Source: Phytohabitans sp037414955 (GTDB lineage: Bacteria; Actinomycetota; Actinomycetes; Mycobacteriales; Micromonosporaceae). From it: a stretch of DNA of 64,000 bases. The position numbers and the translations under genes were made by a program. Positions 1 to 9,716 of the stretch are shown here, one piece after another. The stretch covers positions 47,307 to 111,306 of the forward strand of contig JBBEWH010000019.1 of the NCBI GenBank assembly GCA_037414955.1, read 5' to 3'. The notes below the pieces were generated by a model. It was not told the origin of the DNA. It did not search any database and saw nothing but the letters and a program-made list of their open reading frames with translations. Each line of letters opens with the position of its first letter. Positions within the stretch are counted from its first letter, which is position 1.

Positions 1-30
1 CGCTCCCACGGGGGCGTGGCGTTTCCGGGA

Positions 31-46
31 GCGCTACCCGTAGCGC
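31..46. promoter_or_regulatory. ICE-wide palindrome, copy 1
   Basis: The sequence GCGCTACCCGTAGCGC is a perfect 7+2+7 inverted repeat. The same core (GCTAC-2 nt-GTAGC) recurs at several gene boundaries up to 33 kb. It lies left of the first complete gene; nothing else recognisable was seen in 1-174. Confidence 0.6.
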
Positions 47-174
47 GTGAGCCGTCTCTACCCGCTGTTGACTCAAGCCCGAGTCGCCGTGTGCCGGTGA
101 GGTTCGGCCCGCGTGCGCTCGATACCGGCAATGCGAGCGCGGGCACCTTGGCCGGCCCCGTCTGCGGCGTGGTG

Positions 175-918
175 TTAGCGTCCCCGGCGCCACCCGTGAC
201 GTGGCCGCTCGCCGGGCTGCGGTACGACGTCGGACTGGTCAACGGGTGTGCCAGCGTTGGCACCGAAACTAAGGCCAGCCACCGACGCCGGTCCGCGCCC
301 TGGTGTCGGCTCGTCGGGTTCGTCCAGCCATTGTTGCCGGCCCCGGTCGACCGGCTTGGGCAGTCGCAACACCTCTGGTGAGCCGGTCTCGCGAACCCAG
401 ATCTCCTCCGCTTCCGCGGCCCAGTCGGCGCGGACCACCGGCATGACCGTGAACGCGAAGCCGTAGTGCGTGTCGTAGTCCCCGAAACCGTAGAGGTCGA
501 CCACCTGCTCGGTGTAGTGGATCTGGTTGACGACGCCGGTGGCACCTTCTGGCTCGCCATCGGCGTCGAATCCCCGAACACGCACATGGTCACCAACGCG
601 GACCTCAGCGGCATGCACATACAGGCGCCCGACGCTTGGGTGTTGCAGCGCCTGGAGTAACTCCAGGCCCGCCCGAGCCGACTGGTCGAGGGTGCCGTAC
701 CAGGCGGCATCGCAAGACCTCTGGTGCAAATGCCCGATCTCATCGGCTATCTGCTCGGCGGTGCGGGTGTCCGCCTCACGCATCGCGCGTCGGGCCGCGG
801 CTTCGTCAAGCCAGTCGCGGAACTCATGCTGATCCGAGGTAGCGCGTCCGCCGATGGCCGCCGCCGTCGCGTGCGCGTCGTGCGTTGCCGCAGCGCCAAG
901 GAAGTCCTGCTCATCCAT
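175..918 (-). CDS. hypothetical ICE protein, 247 aa
   Basis: No family was recognised. The N-terminal third (about 1-90) is Ala/Glu/Arg rich and predicted helical. The middle (about 105-165) contains RVGDHVRVRGFDADGEPEG and looks like a small beta-barrel or SH3-like segment. The last 60 residues are Pro/Arg/Gly rich and probably disordered. The ATG at 918 was chosen although no strong ribosome-binding site precedes it. It is divergent from the conjugation operon that begins at 1127, and the 208 bp between them hold a palindromic repeat. Antisense frames here are also open because of the high GC, so the call is moderate. Confidence 0.5.
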   Translation of the reverse strand: MDEQDFLGAAATHDAHATAAAIGGRATSDQHEFRDWLDEAAARRAMREADTRTAEQIADEIGHLHQRSCDAAWYGTLDQSARAGLELLQALQHPSVGRLYVHAAEVRVGDHVRVRGFDADGEPEGATGVVNQIHYTEQVVDLYGFGDYDTHYGFAFTVMPVVRADWAAEAEEIWVRETGSPEVLRLPKPVDRGRQQWLDEPDEPTPGRGPASVAGLSFGANAGTPVDQSDVVPQPGERPRHGWRRGR

Positions 919-1000
919 TGCGGGTCACCGATAGCCCGGGCGGGCAGAAGCGCGGGTTGCTGCCATACCGGTCATCGTCCGGGCCTTGGCCATCGGCGGG

Positions 1001-1012
1001 GCTACCCGTAGC
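1001..1012. promoter_or_regulatory. ICE-wide palindrome, copy 2, with extra half-sites
   Basis: A perfect GCTACCCGTAGC sits between the divergent genes ending at 918 and beginning at 1127. Two more half-sites reading CGTAGCGCC follow at about 1016 and 1046. The position suggests control of the conjugation operon promoter, but this is inference. Confidence 0.55.
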
Positions 1013-1126
1013 GCCCGTAGCGCCGCCGTTAACCCTGGCGGCAACCGTAGCGCCCCCGCTTCCCAAGCAACGTCTCCGGCAGCGGCCCCCATCCAGGGCC
1101 GCGTTCGCATGTCGGAGGAGATCTAT

Positions 1127-1444
1127 ATGTTCCTCAAGCTCGTCGTCGCCGCCCAAGCGACGCTCGTCGCGCCGGAGCCCTCGGCTCCTGGGGTGGCGCC
1201 CAACCCTGGTCCGGTAGCCCCGCCCGGTATGGATGCCGTAGCTAGCACGTTCCTCGGCTGGGGCAAGTGGGTCCTGCTGGTCGCCGGCGTTCTCGGCTTC
1301 TTCATCTGCGCGGGCATGATGATCATCGGCCGGAGGAACCGGTCGCAGACCGCGGTGGACGGTGCGGCGGGTGTGCCGTGGGTGCTTGCCGGACTCGCGT
1401 TGACCAGCCTGGCCGCCGGGATTGCCGGGGTGGCACTGACATGA
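1127..1444 (+). CDS. small membrane protein at the head of the T4SS operon (pilin-like)
   Basis: This 105-residue protein has a hydrophobic N-terminus, a Pro/Ala linker, and two membrane helices (about residues 42-65 and 82-104) separated by a short basic loop with RRNRSQ. That size and two-helix layout are typical of VirB2-like pilin subunits and of the small first protein in actinobacterial T4SS operons. The ATG at 1127 is chosen because GGAGGAG lies 6 bases upstream; an earlier in-frame ATG at 1109 has no such site. Its stop overlaps the next start (ATGA). The pilin role is inferred from layout and position only. Confidence 0.7.
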   Translation: MFLKLVVAAQATLVAPEPSAPGVAPNPGPVAPPGMDAVASTFLGWGKWVLLVAGVLGFFICAGMMIIGRRNRSQTAVDGAAGVPWVLAGLALTSLAAGIAGVALT

Positions 1445-2214
1445 GCCGCCCACGTTTCCGGCACGCGGCGCCACGCCGCCGCGTCTCACCCCTTGTCGTC
1501 GCAGCCGCCGGGCTCGCGCTGCTTGTAGCGGCGTCGTATGTGGTCGCCCGCACCGGCGATCGCCCGACGCAAGGCGACGCCTCGCGCGACCGCCAGGTCG
1601 TCACGGTCGGTCCACGCGAACCGTCCGCGTCGGCGACGGCCGACCAGGTGGCCGCCGACATCACCTGGCCGACCGACCTGACCTGGATCACCGTCGCGGG
1701 GCTTGACCTGCCCGTCTCGGCGGCAGCCGGTCCACGCGATCTGGCCGACGGCCGAGCACGGGGGTTCAGCCAGACGCCCGCCGGGGCCGTCCTCGCGGCG
1801 CTGCACCTGCTGGTGCGCTCCAGCCCGCAGGTCGGTCCCGGGGTGTGGGAGCCGACCCTGCGCGAGCAGGTCGTCGGCCCGGACATCGCCGCGTACACCG
1901 ACGCGGTCAACCACGACTACGAGACTGCCCGCGAGCGGTTGCAGGTGCCGTACGGCGAGCCGTTAGGCCGCATCTACGCCTCGATCGGTGGCGTGCGCGT
2001 CGACGCCTACAGCCCGCAGGCGGCGAGCCTGCGAGTGCTCATCGAGGCACCGGGCGGCGACGGAGGCATCGCCCGCGCCGCCACCGTGGTCCAGGTGTCG
2101 TGGTCGGGCACCGACTGGCAGTTGATCGCCCCGCCTCGCGGCGACTGGTCCACCGTGCGGGTGCTCATCTCCGCCGACCTCGCCGCCGGCTACACGCCAC
2201 TGCCGGGCAGGTAG
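1441..2214 (+). CDS. conjugal transfer protein, VirB8/TcpC position
   Basis: The 257-residue protein has a basic cytoplasmic tail, one transmembrane helix (about residues 18-38, VAAAGLALLVAASYVVA) and a long extracytoplasmic part. That topology and length match the VirB8/TcpC-type scaffold proteins of Gram-positive conjugation machines. The segment GRARGFSQTPAGAVLAALHL is similar in style to the conserved region of the protein usually found next to SCO6880-family genes. The start overlaps the preceding stop (ATGA), so translation is probably coupled. I did not recognise the family with certainty. Confidence 0.65.
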   Translation: MSRPRFRHAAPRRRVSPLVVAAAGLALLVAASYVVARTGDRPTQGDASRDRQVVTVGPREPSASATADQVAADITWPTDLTWITVAGLDLPVSAAAGPRDLADGRARGFSQTPAGAVLAALHLLVRSSPQVGPGVWEPTLREQVVGPDIAAYTDAVNHDYETARERLQVPYGEPLGRIYASIGGVRVDAYSPQAASLRVLIEAPGGDGGIARAATVVQVSWSGTDWQLIAPPRGDWSTVRVLISADLAAGYTPLPGR

Positions 2215-2216
2215 CC

Positions 2217-3560
2217 ATGTGCGACGCATGGGACCTCAAATGCCAGTTCAAGGAAGGCGCCACCGAGGTCGCCGGCGCGGTGGCCGACACCATGATCGGC
2301 CAGCTCGCCTTCATGATCAAAGAGGCGCAGAGCACCGTGATCACCTCGACGGTGACCTGGTGGCTGTACCTGCCGCCGGTCAACGTCGAGTCCGCGCCGG
2401 CCGCACAAACATTGCAGGAGTGGATGCTGCCCTTCGCGCTGCTGATCGCGGTCGGCGGCATCATGTGGCAATCCCTGCTATTGATCATCAACCGCAAGGG
2501 CGAGCCGCTGGTCACCGTCGTGAAAGGACTGTTCACCACCGCGCTGTGGGGAGCGGTGAGCCTGACCGGCACGCAGATGGTGCTGCGGGCATGCGAGTCC
2601 TACACCGAATGGGTCCTCACCCGAGGCATGGACTGCGATCCAGGCATCGGGCAGGACGCCGCCTGCAAGACCGACGCCCTGGCCAGCCGGATCCAGCTCA
2701 TGCTCACCCCCGCCGGCGGGATGGCCAACATTTTGATCATCATCGTGGGCTTGTTCGTGCTCATCGCCAGCATCATGCAGGCGATGCTGCTGCTGTTCCG
2801 CAACGGCGCGATCATCATCCTTGCCGGGATGCTGCAACTCGCCGCATCAGGCACGTTCACCGCGGCCACGTCGAACTGGCTGCGCCGGGTGCTCGGCTGG
2901 CTGCTGGCGTTGACGTTCTACGAACCGTTCGCCGCCACCTCGTACGCAGTCGCGTTCATGCTCATCGGCGACCCGGAGAACAAGGACATCGCGACCTGGT
3001 TCACCGGTGCCGGCATGCTCGGCCTGAGCCTGGTCTCACTGCCGGCGATGATGCGGTTCTTCAACTGGACCGTCGGCGCCGTCCAGCAGTCCGGCAACTC
3101 CGCCGGCATGCTCGCCGCCGCCGGCGCGGCCGGCCTGCACGCGGTCGCGTCTCGACAGGGCGCGTCCGGAATGACCGCCACCGACTACGCCCGGGACATG
3201 GACCGCCGCTACCCGCCTCCGTCCGGCGGGGGTGGCGGTGGTGGCGGGTCTGGTAACCCGCGGCCTACACCGCCGACGTTCACCGGCCCATCGCCGACCG
3301 CTCCCGCCACCACTCCGACGGCGACGAGTACCAGGGCCGCGAGCACCGCCAGTACCGCGTCAACGACGGCGACCGCCGGTGCCACCACCGCCGGTGCGGG
3401 TGCAGCCGGAGCAGGCGCGGGAGCAGGCGCAGTGGGAGCCTCGGCCGCCGCAGGTCCTGCCGCCCCCGTTGTCGCCGGGGTCGTCGTCGGCGCCAAGGTC
3501 GCCGGTACGGCGGCCCGCACGGCGGCGGACACGGTGGCGCGTTCGGCCGAGGAACGGTGA
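2217..3560 (+). CDS. polytopic T4SS channel protein, VirB6/TrbL-like
   Basis: The protein has 447 residues with about six hydrophobic helices between residues 65 and 310, including a run around NILIIIVGLFVLIASIMQAM and an FYEPFAATSYAVAFMLIG segment. The last 130 residues are Gly/Pro/Ala/Thr rich, low complexity and probably cytoplasmic. VirB6/TrbL proteins form the inner-membrane channel of conjugation machines and have this topology. It begins two bases after the preceding stop, and its own stop overlaps the next start (GTGA). Position between the VirB8-like and SCO6880-family genes supports the call. Confidence 0.75.
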   Translation: MCDAWDLKCQFKEGATEVAGAVADTMIGQLAFMIKEAQSTVITSTVTWWLYLPPVNVESAPAAQTLQEWMLPFALLIAVGGIMWQSLLLIINRKGEPLVTVVKGLFTTALWGAVSLTGTQMVLRACESYTEWVLTRGMDCDPGIGQDAACKTDALASRIQLMLTPAGGMANILIIIVGLFVLIASIMQAMLLLFRNGAIIILAGMLQLAASGTFTAATSNWLRRVLGWLLALTFYEPFAATSYAVAFMLIGDPENKDIATWFTGAGMLGLSLVSLPAMMRFFNWTVGAVQQSGNSAGMLAAAGAAGLHAVASRQGASGMTATDYARDMDRRYPPPSGGGGGGGGSGNPRPTPPTFTGPSPTAPATTPTATSTRAASTASTASTTATAGATTAGAGAAGAGAGAGAVGASAAAGPAAPVVAGVVVGAKVAGTAARTAADTVARSAEER

Positions 3561-5062
3561 GCACGATGGCTGCTGTTACGCGCTCAGACGAGCCGCGCAC
3601 CTACGGCGGATGGCGACGGGCCCGAACGCTGGGGCTGTTCGGGCTGGGCTTCGCCCAGACGATGGTGGTGCTCGCCGCGATGACTGTCGCGCTGATCACG
3701 GTGTCAGTGAGTTTCGCGGCCGTCGCCGTCGTCGGACCGATCTGCCTGGTCGTCATCGTCGGCAACGTCGCCCAGTGGGATGGTGTGTCCCTCGCTCAGG
3801 CGCTCGTGCAGCGCCTGCGCTGGGTCACCGGCGGCGCCCGCGGGCAGACCAGCTACCGCGGCGGGGTCATGTCCGCGCAGGAGCACGCCTGGCAACTGCC
3901 CGGCGTGCTCGCCCCCACGGTGCTGCTGTCGGCAGATGACGGGCACGGCGGCAGCTACGGGGTGGTGTGGCACCGCCGGCTGGGCACCATGACCGTCACG
4001 TTGCGCTGCGCCGCCCAGTCCACCTGGCTGGCCGACCCGGACGCGGCCACCGCGTGGGTGTCCAACTGGGGCGGTTGGCTGGCCGGGCTCGGGCACATCC
4101 CTATGGTGCGGTGGGTCGCGGTCACCGTAGACACCGCGCCGGACTCCGGCACCCGGCTGGCCGACTACATCACCGGACGCCTGGCGCCGGACGGGCCGGC
4201 CGCGGCGGTGCGGGTGCTTCAGCAGCTCGTCGCCGCCGCGCCGCAGGCCGCCGCCGACGTGCAGACCACCGTGTCGATCACGTTCGACCCGGCCGGTTCG
4301 CCGGCCAGGCCCAAGACGGTGCCGGACTTCCTCGCCGAGGTGGATCGGGCACTGCCGGGGTTGCAGGACGCGCTGGCCGGGTGCGGGCTGACGGTGCTCG
4401 GCCGAGCCAGCGCCGCCGAGGTGGCCGGAATCGTCCGGCACTGCTTCGATCCGACCTCGCGTGGCGACGTGACCCGGCTGCTGGCGGCGGATCCGGATGC
4501 GGCGGCCGAACTGCTCGACTGGAGCAACGCTGGCCCGGTCTCCGCACAGGAGCACAACGACCGGTACGAGCACGAGGGCGCCACCAGTGTCACCTGGGCG
4601 TGGCACGAGGCACCGCGGCAGCCGGTGACCCACCATGTGCTCGCCCGGCTGCTCGCGCCCGGCGACCACCCCAAGCGGGTCACTGTGCTGTACCGGCCGC
4701 TTACTGCTGCGCAGGCGGCGGCCGAGGTGGAGCAGCAGGTCAACGCCGCCCAATTCCGTTCCGCGTACCGGCGGGCACGCAAGCTCGACCCCACCGCCCG
4801 GGACATCGCCGACCACGAGCAGGCCGCCCAGGCAGCCCGCGAGGAGGCGCTCGGCGCGGGCGTCGGACTGATCAGCCTGTGGGTCACCACCACCGTGCTC
4901 GACCCGGCCGACCTCGGCCGTGCCGTCGCCGATGTGGAGAGCCGGTCGGAGACCTGCAAGGTGCGGCTGCGCCGGTTGTGGCGCTCCCAGGCCGCTGGGT
5001 TCGCCGTCACCCTCCCGGCGGGAATCTGCCCGCCGGTGCTGTCGCGGCAATGGCCGCACTGA
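3557..5062 (+). CDS. SCO6880-family conjugation protein
   Basis: The 501-residue product has two adjacent N-terminal membrane helices (about residues 25-75) and a large soluble domain. It matches the SCO6880 family, which sits directly upstream of the VirB4-like ATPase in actinobacterial conjugative elements and resembles the non-ATPase N-terminal half of VirB4 together with a PrgI-like membrane part. Features seen include RGGVMSAQEHAWQLPGVLAP and the conserved block near DRYEHEGATSVTWAW. The GTG at 3557 overlaps the upstream stop; the ATG at 3566 is an equally good start. No Walker A motif is present. Confidence 0.85.
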   Translation: MSTMAAVTRSDEPRTYGGWRRARTLGLFGLGFAQTMVVLAAMTVALITVSVSFAAVAVVGPICLVVIVGNVAQWDGVSLAQALVQRLRWVTGGARGQTSYRGGVMSAQEHAWQLPGVLAPTVLLSADDGHGGSYGVVWHRRLGTMTVTLRCAAQSTWLADPDAATAWVSNWGGWLAGLGHIPMVRWVAVTVDTAPDSGTRLADYITGRLAPDGPAAAVRVLQQLVAAAPQAAADVQTTVSITFDPAGSPARPKTVPDFLAEVDRALPGLQDALAGCGLTVLGRASAAEVAGIVRHCFDPTSRGDVTRLLAADPDAAAELLDWSNAGPVSAQEHNDRYEHEGATSVTWAWHEAPRQPVTHHVLARLLAPGDHPKRVTVLYRPLTAAQAAAEVEQQVNAAQFRSAYRRARKLDPTARDIADHEQAAQAAREEALGAGVGLISLWVTTTVLDPADLGRAVADVESRSETCKVRLRRLWRSQAAGFAVTLPAGICPPVLSRQWPH

Positions 5063-5087
5063 TCTCTCGCTGGAGGGAGGCAACGAA

Positions 5088-6233
5088 ATGAGCACCGCAA
5101 CTGGCTCACGACTCGGCCCTGACGGCGAACCTAGTGGCCCACCGCCCTACAGCCGGGAATGGCTTATGGCGCTGCCCGACCAGCGCCTGCAAGAGCTCCA
5201 CCACAACATGGAGGAAGCGCTCTTCAGGGAGTACACCCTGGATGCGGCCTCGCATGGCCCAGATGACGACGTATGGAACCTGGACCCTGAGGACCGGCCA
5301 TATCCCCTGGTCGAACGCGACCAGCCAAACCGCCGGCTGGAGGAACTTGAAAGACGCTACGGCCTCCTCGACCAGGAGCTTCAACGCAGATCACCCGACT
5401 TGGCCTCGCGTGAACTCGTCGCCGAGCGCGAACCGACCTCGGGCGAGATTGACGCCATGCTCGCCGATCCGTTCGTAGCCGGGTCCGAGGCAGAGCACGC
5501 CTATTACTGGGAGAACGGCGGGGAGTTTCCCGGCGACGACCTGGCCGACGAGGAGATCGACGAACTCGACGCCGAGGAGATCGAGGCCGAGGACCGTCCG
5601 GTCAACGAAACGATCACCTACATGGCGTCCACCGCCGACGGCGCAGACATCCAGGGCGAGATCACCGTGCCGCACGTGGTCCGCCGGCGCCTGGCCGAGC
5701 AGCTGGCCGAGGCCGACGCCGTCGCCAGCTCGCCGACCAGCGAGGTTACCGACGTGGAGGTGATCAGCCATCTGGACACCGAGGGGCGCGAAATCAGCGC
5801 GTGGCAACTGTTCGACGAACAGACCGGCGTGATCTCCGAGGAGACCGCCCGGAGCGCGTTCTCCCCAGCCGACGCAGCAGCGGTGTGGAACGCCGACACA
5901 CGGCCCAGCAACACGATCGAGACCATCGACGGGGCTATTGCGGGCCACGAGGCATCGGCTGAGCACCCGTGGCGCCGGATTCCTGCGGACGAGTCGGCCA
6001 CCGACGACCCGCTGACCGAGACCGTTCCGACGAGCCGGTCCGAGTTTTCGGCCCAGGCCGTGGCCGAGCCACCCGGGACCGCGTGGCCGGAACCTGGATC
6101 CTCTCGGCAACCGCCCAGAGTCGCAGCGGCGTCGTTCCCTATCCCGCCTTCGACCGCAGTCGCCCCGCCGAGCCCAACGGCGATAAGCGACGGTGCCCGT
6201 CCGCATCCGCGTCGAAGCCGGCGGTCGCAATGA
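5088..6233 (+). CDS. acidic hypothetical protein inside the T4SS operon
   Basis: The 381-residue protein was not recognised. It is strongly acidic: the stretch around residues 150-180 is nearly all Asp, Glu and Leu. Residues about 180-290 look folded (beta strands around ETITYMASTADGADIQGEIT), and the last 90 residues are Pro/Ser/Thr rich and disordered. The ATG at 5088 is preceded by GGAGGGAGG at about 5072. It lies between the SCO6880-family and VirB4-like genes on the same strand, so it is probably an element-specific transfer or substrate-handling protein. That role is a guess from position. Confidence 0.7.
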   Translation: MSTATGSRLGPDGEPSGPPPYSREWLMALPDQRLQELHHNMEEALFREYTLDAASHGPDDDVWNLDPEDRPYPLVERDQPNRRLEELERRYGLLDQELQRRSPDLASRELVAEREPTSGEIDAMLADPFVAGSEAEHAYYWENGGEFPGDDLADEEIDELDAEEIEAEDRPVNETITYMASTADGADIQGEITVPHVVRRRLAEQLAEADAVASSPTSEVTDVEVISHLDTEGREISAWQLFDEQTGVISEETARSAFSPADAAAVWNADTRPSNTIETIDGAIAGHEASAEHPWRRIPADESATDDPLTETVPTSRSEFSAQAVAEPPGTAWPEPGSSRQPPRVAAASFPIPPSTAVAPPSPTAISDGARPHPRRSRRSQ

Positions 6234-6387
6234 ACGGTCAACCACCGCGCAGGAGGCTAGGCAATCGCCCTGCGACAGCTACACGGTCCTGGACCCCCGA
6301 TCCCCACTCCAGACGACAGATAGGCCTGCTCGTCGAACGACAAGACGTGGCGAGTTCCTTCACGCACCTTCCTCAGGAGCATCAGCA

Positions 6388-7842
6388 ATGACCACAGTGG
6401 ACTTTGACGTGTCGTCGTTCGGGCCGGTGCCGCCGGCGTGGGGTTGGCGCAGGCGCGACGCGGGCCGCGCCGTGCACGTCTCGCCCGGCGTCGAGTACCA
6501 GGCCACCACCGTGCAGGCCGCCGGCCTGTACCCGTTCACCGCCGGCAGCGGCTCCCCGCTGCTCGGCGTACCCATCGGCCGGCACCAACTGTGGGGCGAG
6601 TCCGTGCTGCTGGACCCGTTCGAATGGTTGGCCGCCGGACTGATCACCAACACCGGCATGTTCGTGCTGGGCCAACCCGGCGCCGGCAAGTCGGCCCTGG
6701 CCAAGCGCCTGGTGATGGGTATGGCCGCCACCGGCGCTCAGATATTGGTGCTGGGAGACACGAAGCCGGACTATAGCCGCGTCGTGCGGCACCTTGACGG
6801 CCAGGTCATCCGCGTTGGCCGGGGATTGGATCGCATCAACCCGCTGGATGCCGGGCCGCTGGGCACCGCGCTGTCGCGGATGAGTGGGCCGGATGCCGAC
6901 CAACTCCGCCTGGAGGTGCGCGGGCGCCGGCTCACTTTGCTCGTCGCCTTGTGCACTCTGGTGCGTGACGGCGGGCGGGTCTCCAACACCGAAGAGGTCG
7001 TGCTCGGCCGGGTGGTGGACCTGTTCGCCGAGCGCCACACCGGCGACCCGGTGCTCCCGGACGTGCTGGCCGTGCTCGACCAGGGACCGGACACGATCCG
7101 CGCTGCGGCCCGGGCCACCTCGCTGGCGGACTATCGGCGGCGGGTCGATGACCTCGTCGCCACGTTGCGGCTGCTGTGCGAGGGCACCCTCGCCGGTGTC
7201 TTCGACGCCCACACCTCCACCCCGATCGATCTGTCCGCGAAGGCGGTCAGCATCGACATCTCCCGAGTGGCCGCCGCGGGCGACAAGCTGGTCGCGGCGG
7301 CGATGCTGTCGACCTGGAGCTACGGGTACGCCGTCATCGACGCCGCCGCCGTGCTCGCCGAGCAGGGCCTGGCCCCCAGGAGGCGGCACCTGGCGGTGAT
7401 GGACGAGCTATGGAGGGCGCTACGGGGCGCGCCTGGCCTGGTTGAGCCGGCCGACGCGCTGACCCGGCTGTCGCGGAACCTCGGCGTCGCGCAGATCATG
7501 CTCACCCACTCCTTGGACGACCTGGACGCGCTCGCTAGCGACGAAGACCGCGCCAAGGGCCGGGGCATGGCCGAGCGGTGCGCCATCAAGGTTCTGGCTG
7601 CGCTGCCCGGCCGCGAGCTGGAACGGATCAGCCAAATGGTGCGCCTGTCCGGTCCGGAACGCGACATGGTGTCGTCCTGGGCCGCCCCGGAAGCCCTGGT
7701 GCCCGGCGCAACGCATCCCGGCCGGGGCAAATATTTGCTCAAGACAGGTGAACGGGCAGGTATGCCGGTCGCCCTGCACCTGGTCGGCGACGAGCTCACG
7801 CTGTACGACACCGATGCGGCCGTACGGGCAGGTACGCGATGA
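6388..7842 (+). CDS. VirB4-like conjugation ATPase
   Basis: This 484-residue protein carries a Walker A motif (GQPGAGKS, residues 95-102) and a Walker B motif (LAVMDELW, near residue 335). Further conserved blocks include LVLGDTKPDYSR after Walker A and QIMLTHSLDDLDAL near residue 375. These fit the HerA/VirB4 ATPases that power type IV secretion. It is short for VirB4 (usually about 800 residues) because the N-terminal half is supplied by the separate SCO6880-family gene upstream. The ATG at 6388 follows CAGGAG. A 154-bp gap separates it from the previous gene, and its stop overlaps the next ATG. Confidence 0.85.
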   Translation: MTTVDFDVSSFGPVPPAWGWRRRDAGRAVHVSPGVEYQATTVQAAGLYPFTAGSGSPLLGVPIGRHQLWGESVLLDPFEWLAAGLITNTGMFVLGQPGAGKSALAKRLVMGMAATGAQILVLGDTKPDYSRVVRHLDGQVIRVGRGLDRINPLDAGPLGTALSRMSGPDADQLRLEVRGRRLTLLVALCTLVRDGGRVSNTEEVVLGRVVDLFAERHTGDPVLPDVLAVLDQGPDTIRAAARATSLADYRRRVDDLVATLRLLCEGTLAGVFDAHTSTPIDLSAKAVSIDISRVAAAGDKLVAAAMLSTWSYGYAVIDAAAVLAEQGLAPRRRHLAVMDELWRALRGAPGLVEPADALTRLSRNLGVAQIMLTHSLDDLDALASDEDRAKGRGMAERCAIKVLAALPGRELERISQMVRLSGPERDMVSSWAAPEALVPGATHPGRGKYLLKTGERAGMPVALHLVGDELTLYDTDAAVRAGTR

Positions 7843-9716
7843 GTGGCATCCGCGGCCAACAGCCCATCTACCCGCGCGGTAGCGCCGGCGGATACCCCCT
7901 AGCGCCGTGGCTGATCCTCGGTGCCTGCTGCGCTGCGGTGGCGCTGACCTGGCTGGGCTGGCTGGCCGGCCGCATGGCTGCCGTCCTATCTGGACGCCCG
8001 TGGGATACTGGTCCGCCGTTCGGTTGGGACTTCACCGCCCGCGTTGTCGACGGCGACTGGCAACAGCTATGGCCCGGTGTTGCACCGCTGCTGGTCGCGG
8101 CTATCTACGCCGTGCTGGTCACCGTGGCCATCGTGCCCGGTTTCTGGGGTTGGGCGTGGTGGCAGGCGCACCGGCCGCAAGCCGGCGACCCCCTGCCGTC
8201 GCTGGCCCGGCCCCGCGACGTCGACGAGCTCCTCGGCGCCACGGCGCTGCGGCGGGCGCAACGGCTGCGGCCCAGCCTCGCCGATGTCAAGCCGCGGCAG
8301 GTACCGGCCGCCGCGATCGGCATCGCGCTCGGTCGGCTCGTCACCGCCCGCCGTCGGCGCGGTCCGGTGCTGCGCTCCAGTTGGGAAGACGTCCTGCTCG
8401 CCGTGATGGCACCGCGGGCGGGCAAGACCACCGCCTTGGCGGTCCCCCCGATTCTGGACGCACCGGGGCCGGTGATCGCGACGTCCAACCGTTCCGATGT
8501 GTGGGCCGCCACCGCCCGCGCCCGCCAGCGGGTGGGCCGGGTGTGGCTGTTCGACCCGCAACGGGTGACCCGGCAGCCGCAGACGTTCTGGTGGGATCCG
8601 CTGTCGACGATCACCGGGGTGGAGGAGGCCGCCCGGCTAGCCGACCACTTCATCCAGGAGATCCGCGGCGTCGGCTCCTCCGACCCGTTCTGGCCGCTCG
8701 CCGCCGGGGACCTGCTCACCTGCCTGTTCCTGGCCGCCGCCAACTCAGGCGGCACCCTCGCCGACGTACAAGCCTGGCTGTCCGATGTGACCAGCCGCGA
8801 ACCAGTCACGCTGCTACGCGCCGCCGGGTTCCCCCAGGCCGCCCGATCCCTGGCTGGAAGGCAAAGCGGCGCACCCGAGACCCGTGACGGGGTCTACGAG
8901 ACGGCGCGGACCGCCGCGCGGTGCCTGTCCGACCCGGACATCATGGCCTGGGTCACCCCACCGGTCACCGACACCGACCGGCTCGACGTGACCACGTTCC
9001 CCACGTCCCGCGACACGCTGTACTTGCTCAGCAAAGAAGGCGCCGGGGCAGCGGCGCCGCTGGTCGCGGCGCTCACCGACGCGGTGTTCCGCACCGCCGT
9101 GGTGCACGCCGAAGCAGCCGGCGGGCGCATCGACCCGCCGCTGCTCGCCGTGTTGGATGAGGCAGCCAACATCTGCAAGATCAACGACTTGCCGCAGCTC
9201 TACTCCCACCTCGGCGGCCGGGCCATCATCCCGATCACCATCATCCAGAACATCGCCCAAGGCCAAGGCGTCTGGGGTGAACGCGGCATGGCAGCCCTAT
9301 GGTCCGCGGCGACGGTGAAACTCATCGGCGCTGGGCTGGACGACGCCCGCCACGCCGAAGACGTCTCCCGGCTCATAGGCGACCACGACGTCGCCGTGAC
9401 CTCGATCAACCGGGACGGCAACGGTTACGCCAGCTACAACACCAGCGCCCAGCGACGCAGGATCCTCGAACCCGGCGACCTGCGCGCGCTGCCGAAGGGC
9501 CGGGCGATCCTTCTGGCGACCGGCGCCCGCGCCGCCATGATCGAGCTGATGCCCTGGTACACCGGCGAGCACGCCGGCGCCATCGGCGTCGACACCGCCG
9601 CCAGCGTGCAGGCCATCACCCGCCGCGCCCGCGCCGACCTCGCGACCGGCCCGCACACCCCGGACCACGGTGATGCCGATCTGCCCGATCCCGAGCCGCG
9701 CGGCGGCACGCCATGA
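7839..9716 (+). CDS. TraG/VirD4-like type IV coupling protein
   Basis: The 625-residue protein has two N-terminal membrane segments (about residues 23-50 and 85-110), a Walker A (APRAGKTT, near 190) and a Walker B (LAVLDEAANI, near 437). The C-terminal part, with SHLGGRAIIPITIIQNIAQG, matches the TraM-recognition region of TraG-type coupling proteins. These ATPases bring the relaxosome and its DNA to the secretion channel. The ATGA overlap with the VirB4-like gene and with the next small gene indicates one operon. All expected catalytic motifs are present, so the protein should be active. Confidence 0.9.
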   Translation: MSGIRGQQPIYPRGSAGGYPLAPWLILGACCAAVALTWLGWLAGRMAAVLSGRPWDTGPPFGWDFTARVVDGDWQQLWPGVAPLLVAAIYAVLVTVAIVPGFWGWAWWQAHRPQAGDPLPSLARPRDVDELLGATALRRAQRLRPSLADVKPRQVPAAAIGIALGRLVTARRRRGPVLRSSWEDVLLAVMAPRAGKTTALAVPPILDAPGPVIATSNRSDVWAATARARQRVGRVWLFDPQRVTRQPQTFWWDPLSTITGVEEAARLADHFIQEIRGVGSSDPFWPLAAGDLLTCLFLAAANSGGTLADVQAWLSDVTSREPVTLLRAAGFPQAARSLAGRQSGAPETRDGVYETARTAARCLSDPDIMAWVTPPVTDTDRLDVTTFPTSRDTLYLLSKEGAGAAAPLVAALTDAVFRTAVVHAEAAGGRIDPPLLAVLDEAANICKINDLPQLYSHLGGRAIIPITIIQNIAQGQGVWGERGMAALWSAATVKLIGAGLDDARHAEDVSRLIGDHDVAVTSINRDGNGYASYNTSAQRRRILEPGDLRALPKGRAILLATGARAAMIELMPWYTGEHAGAIGVDTAASVQAITRRARADLATGPHTPDHGDADLPDPEPRGGTP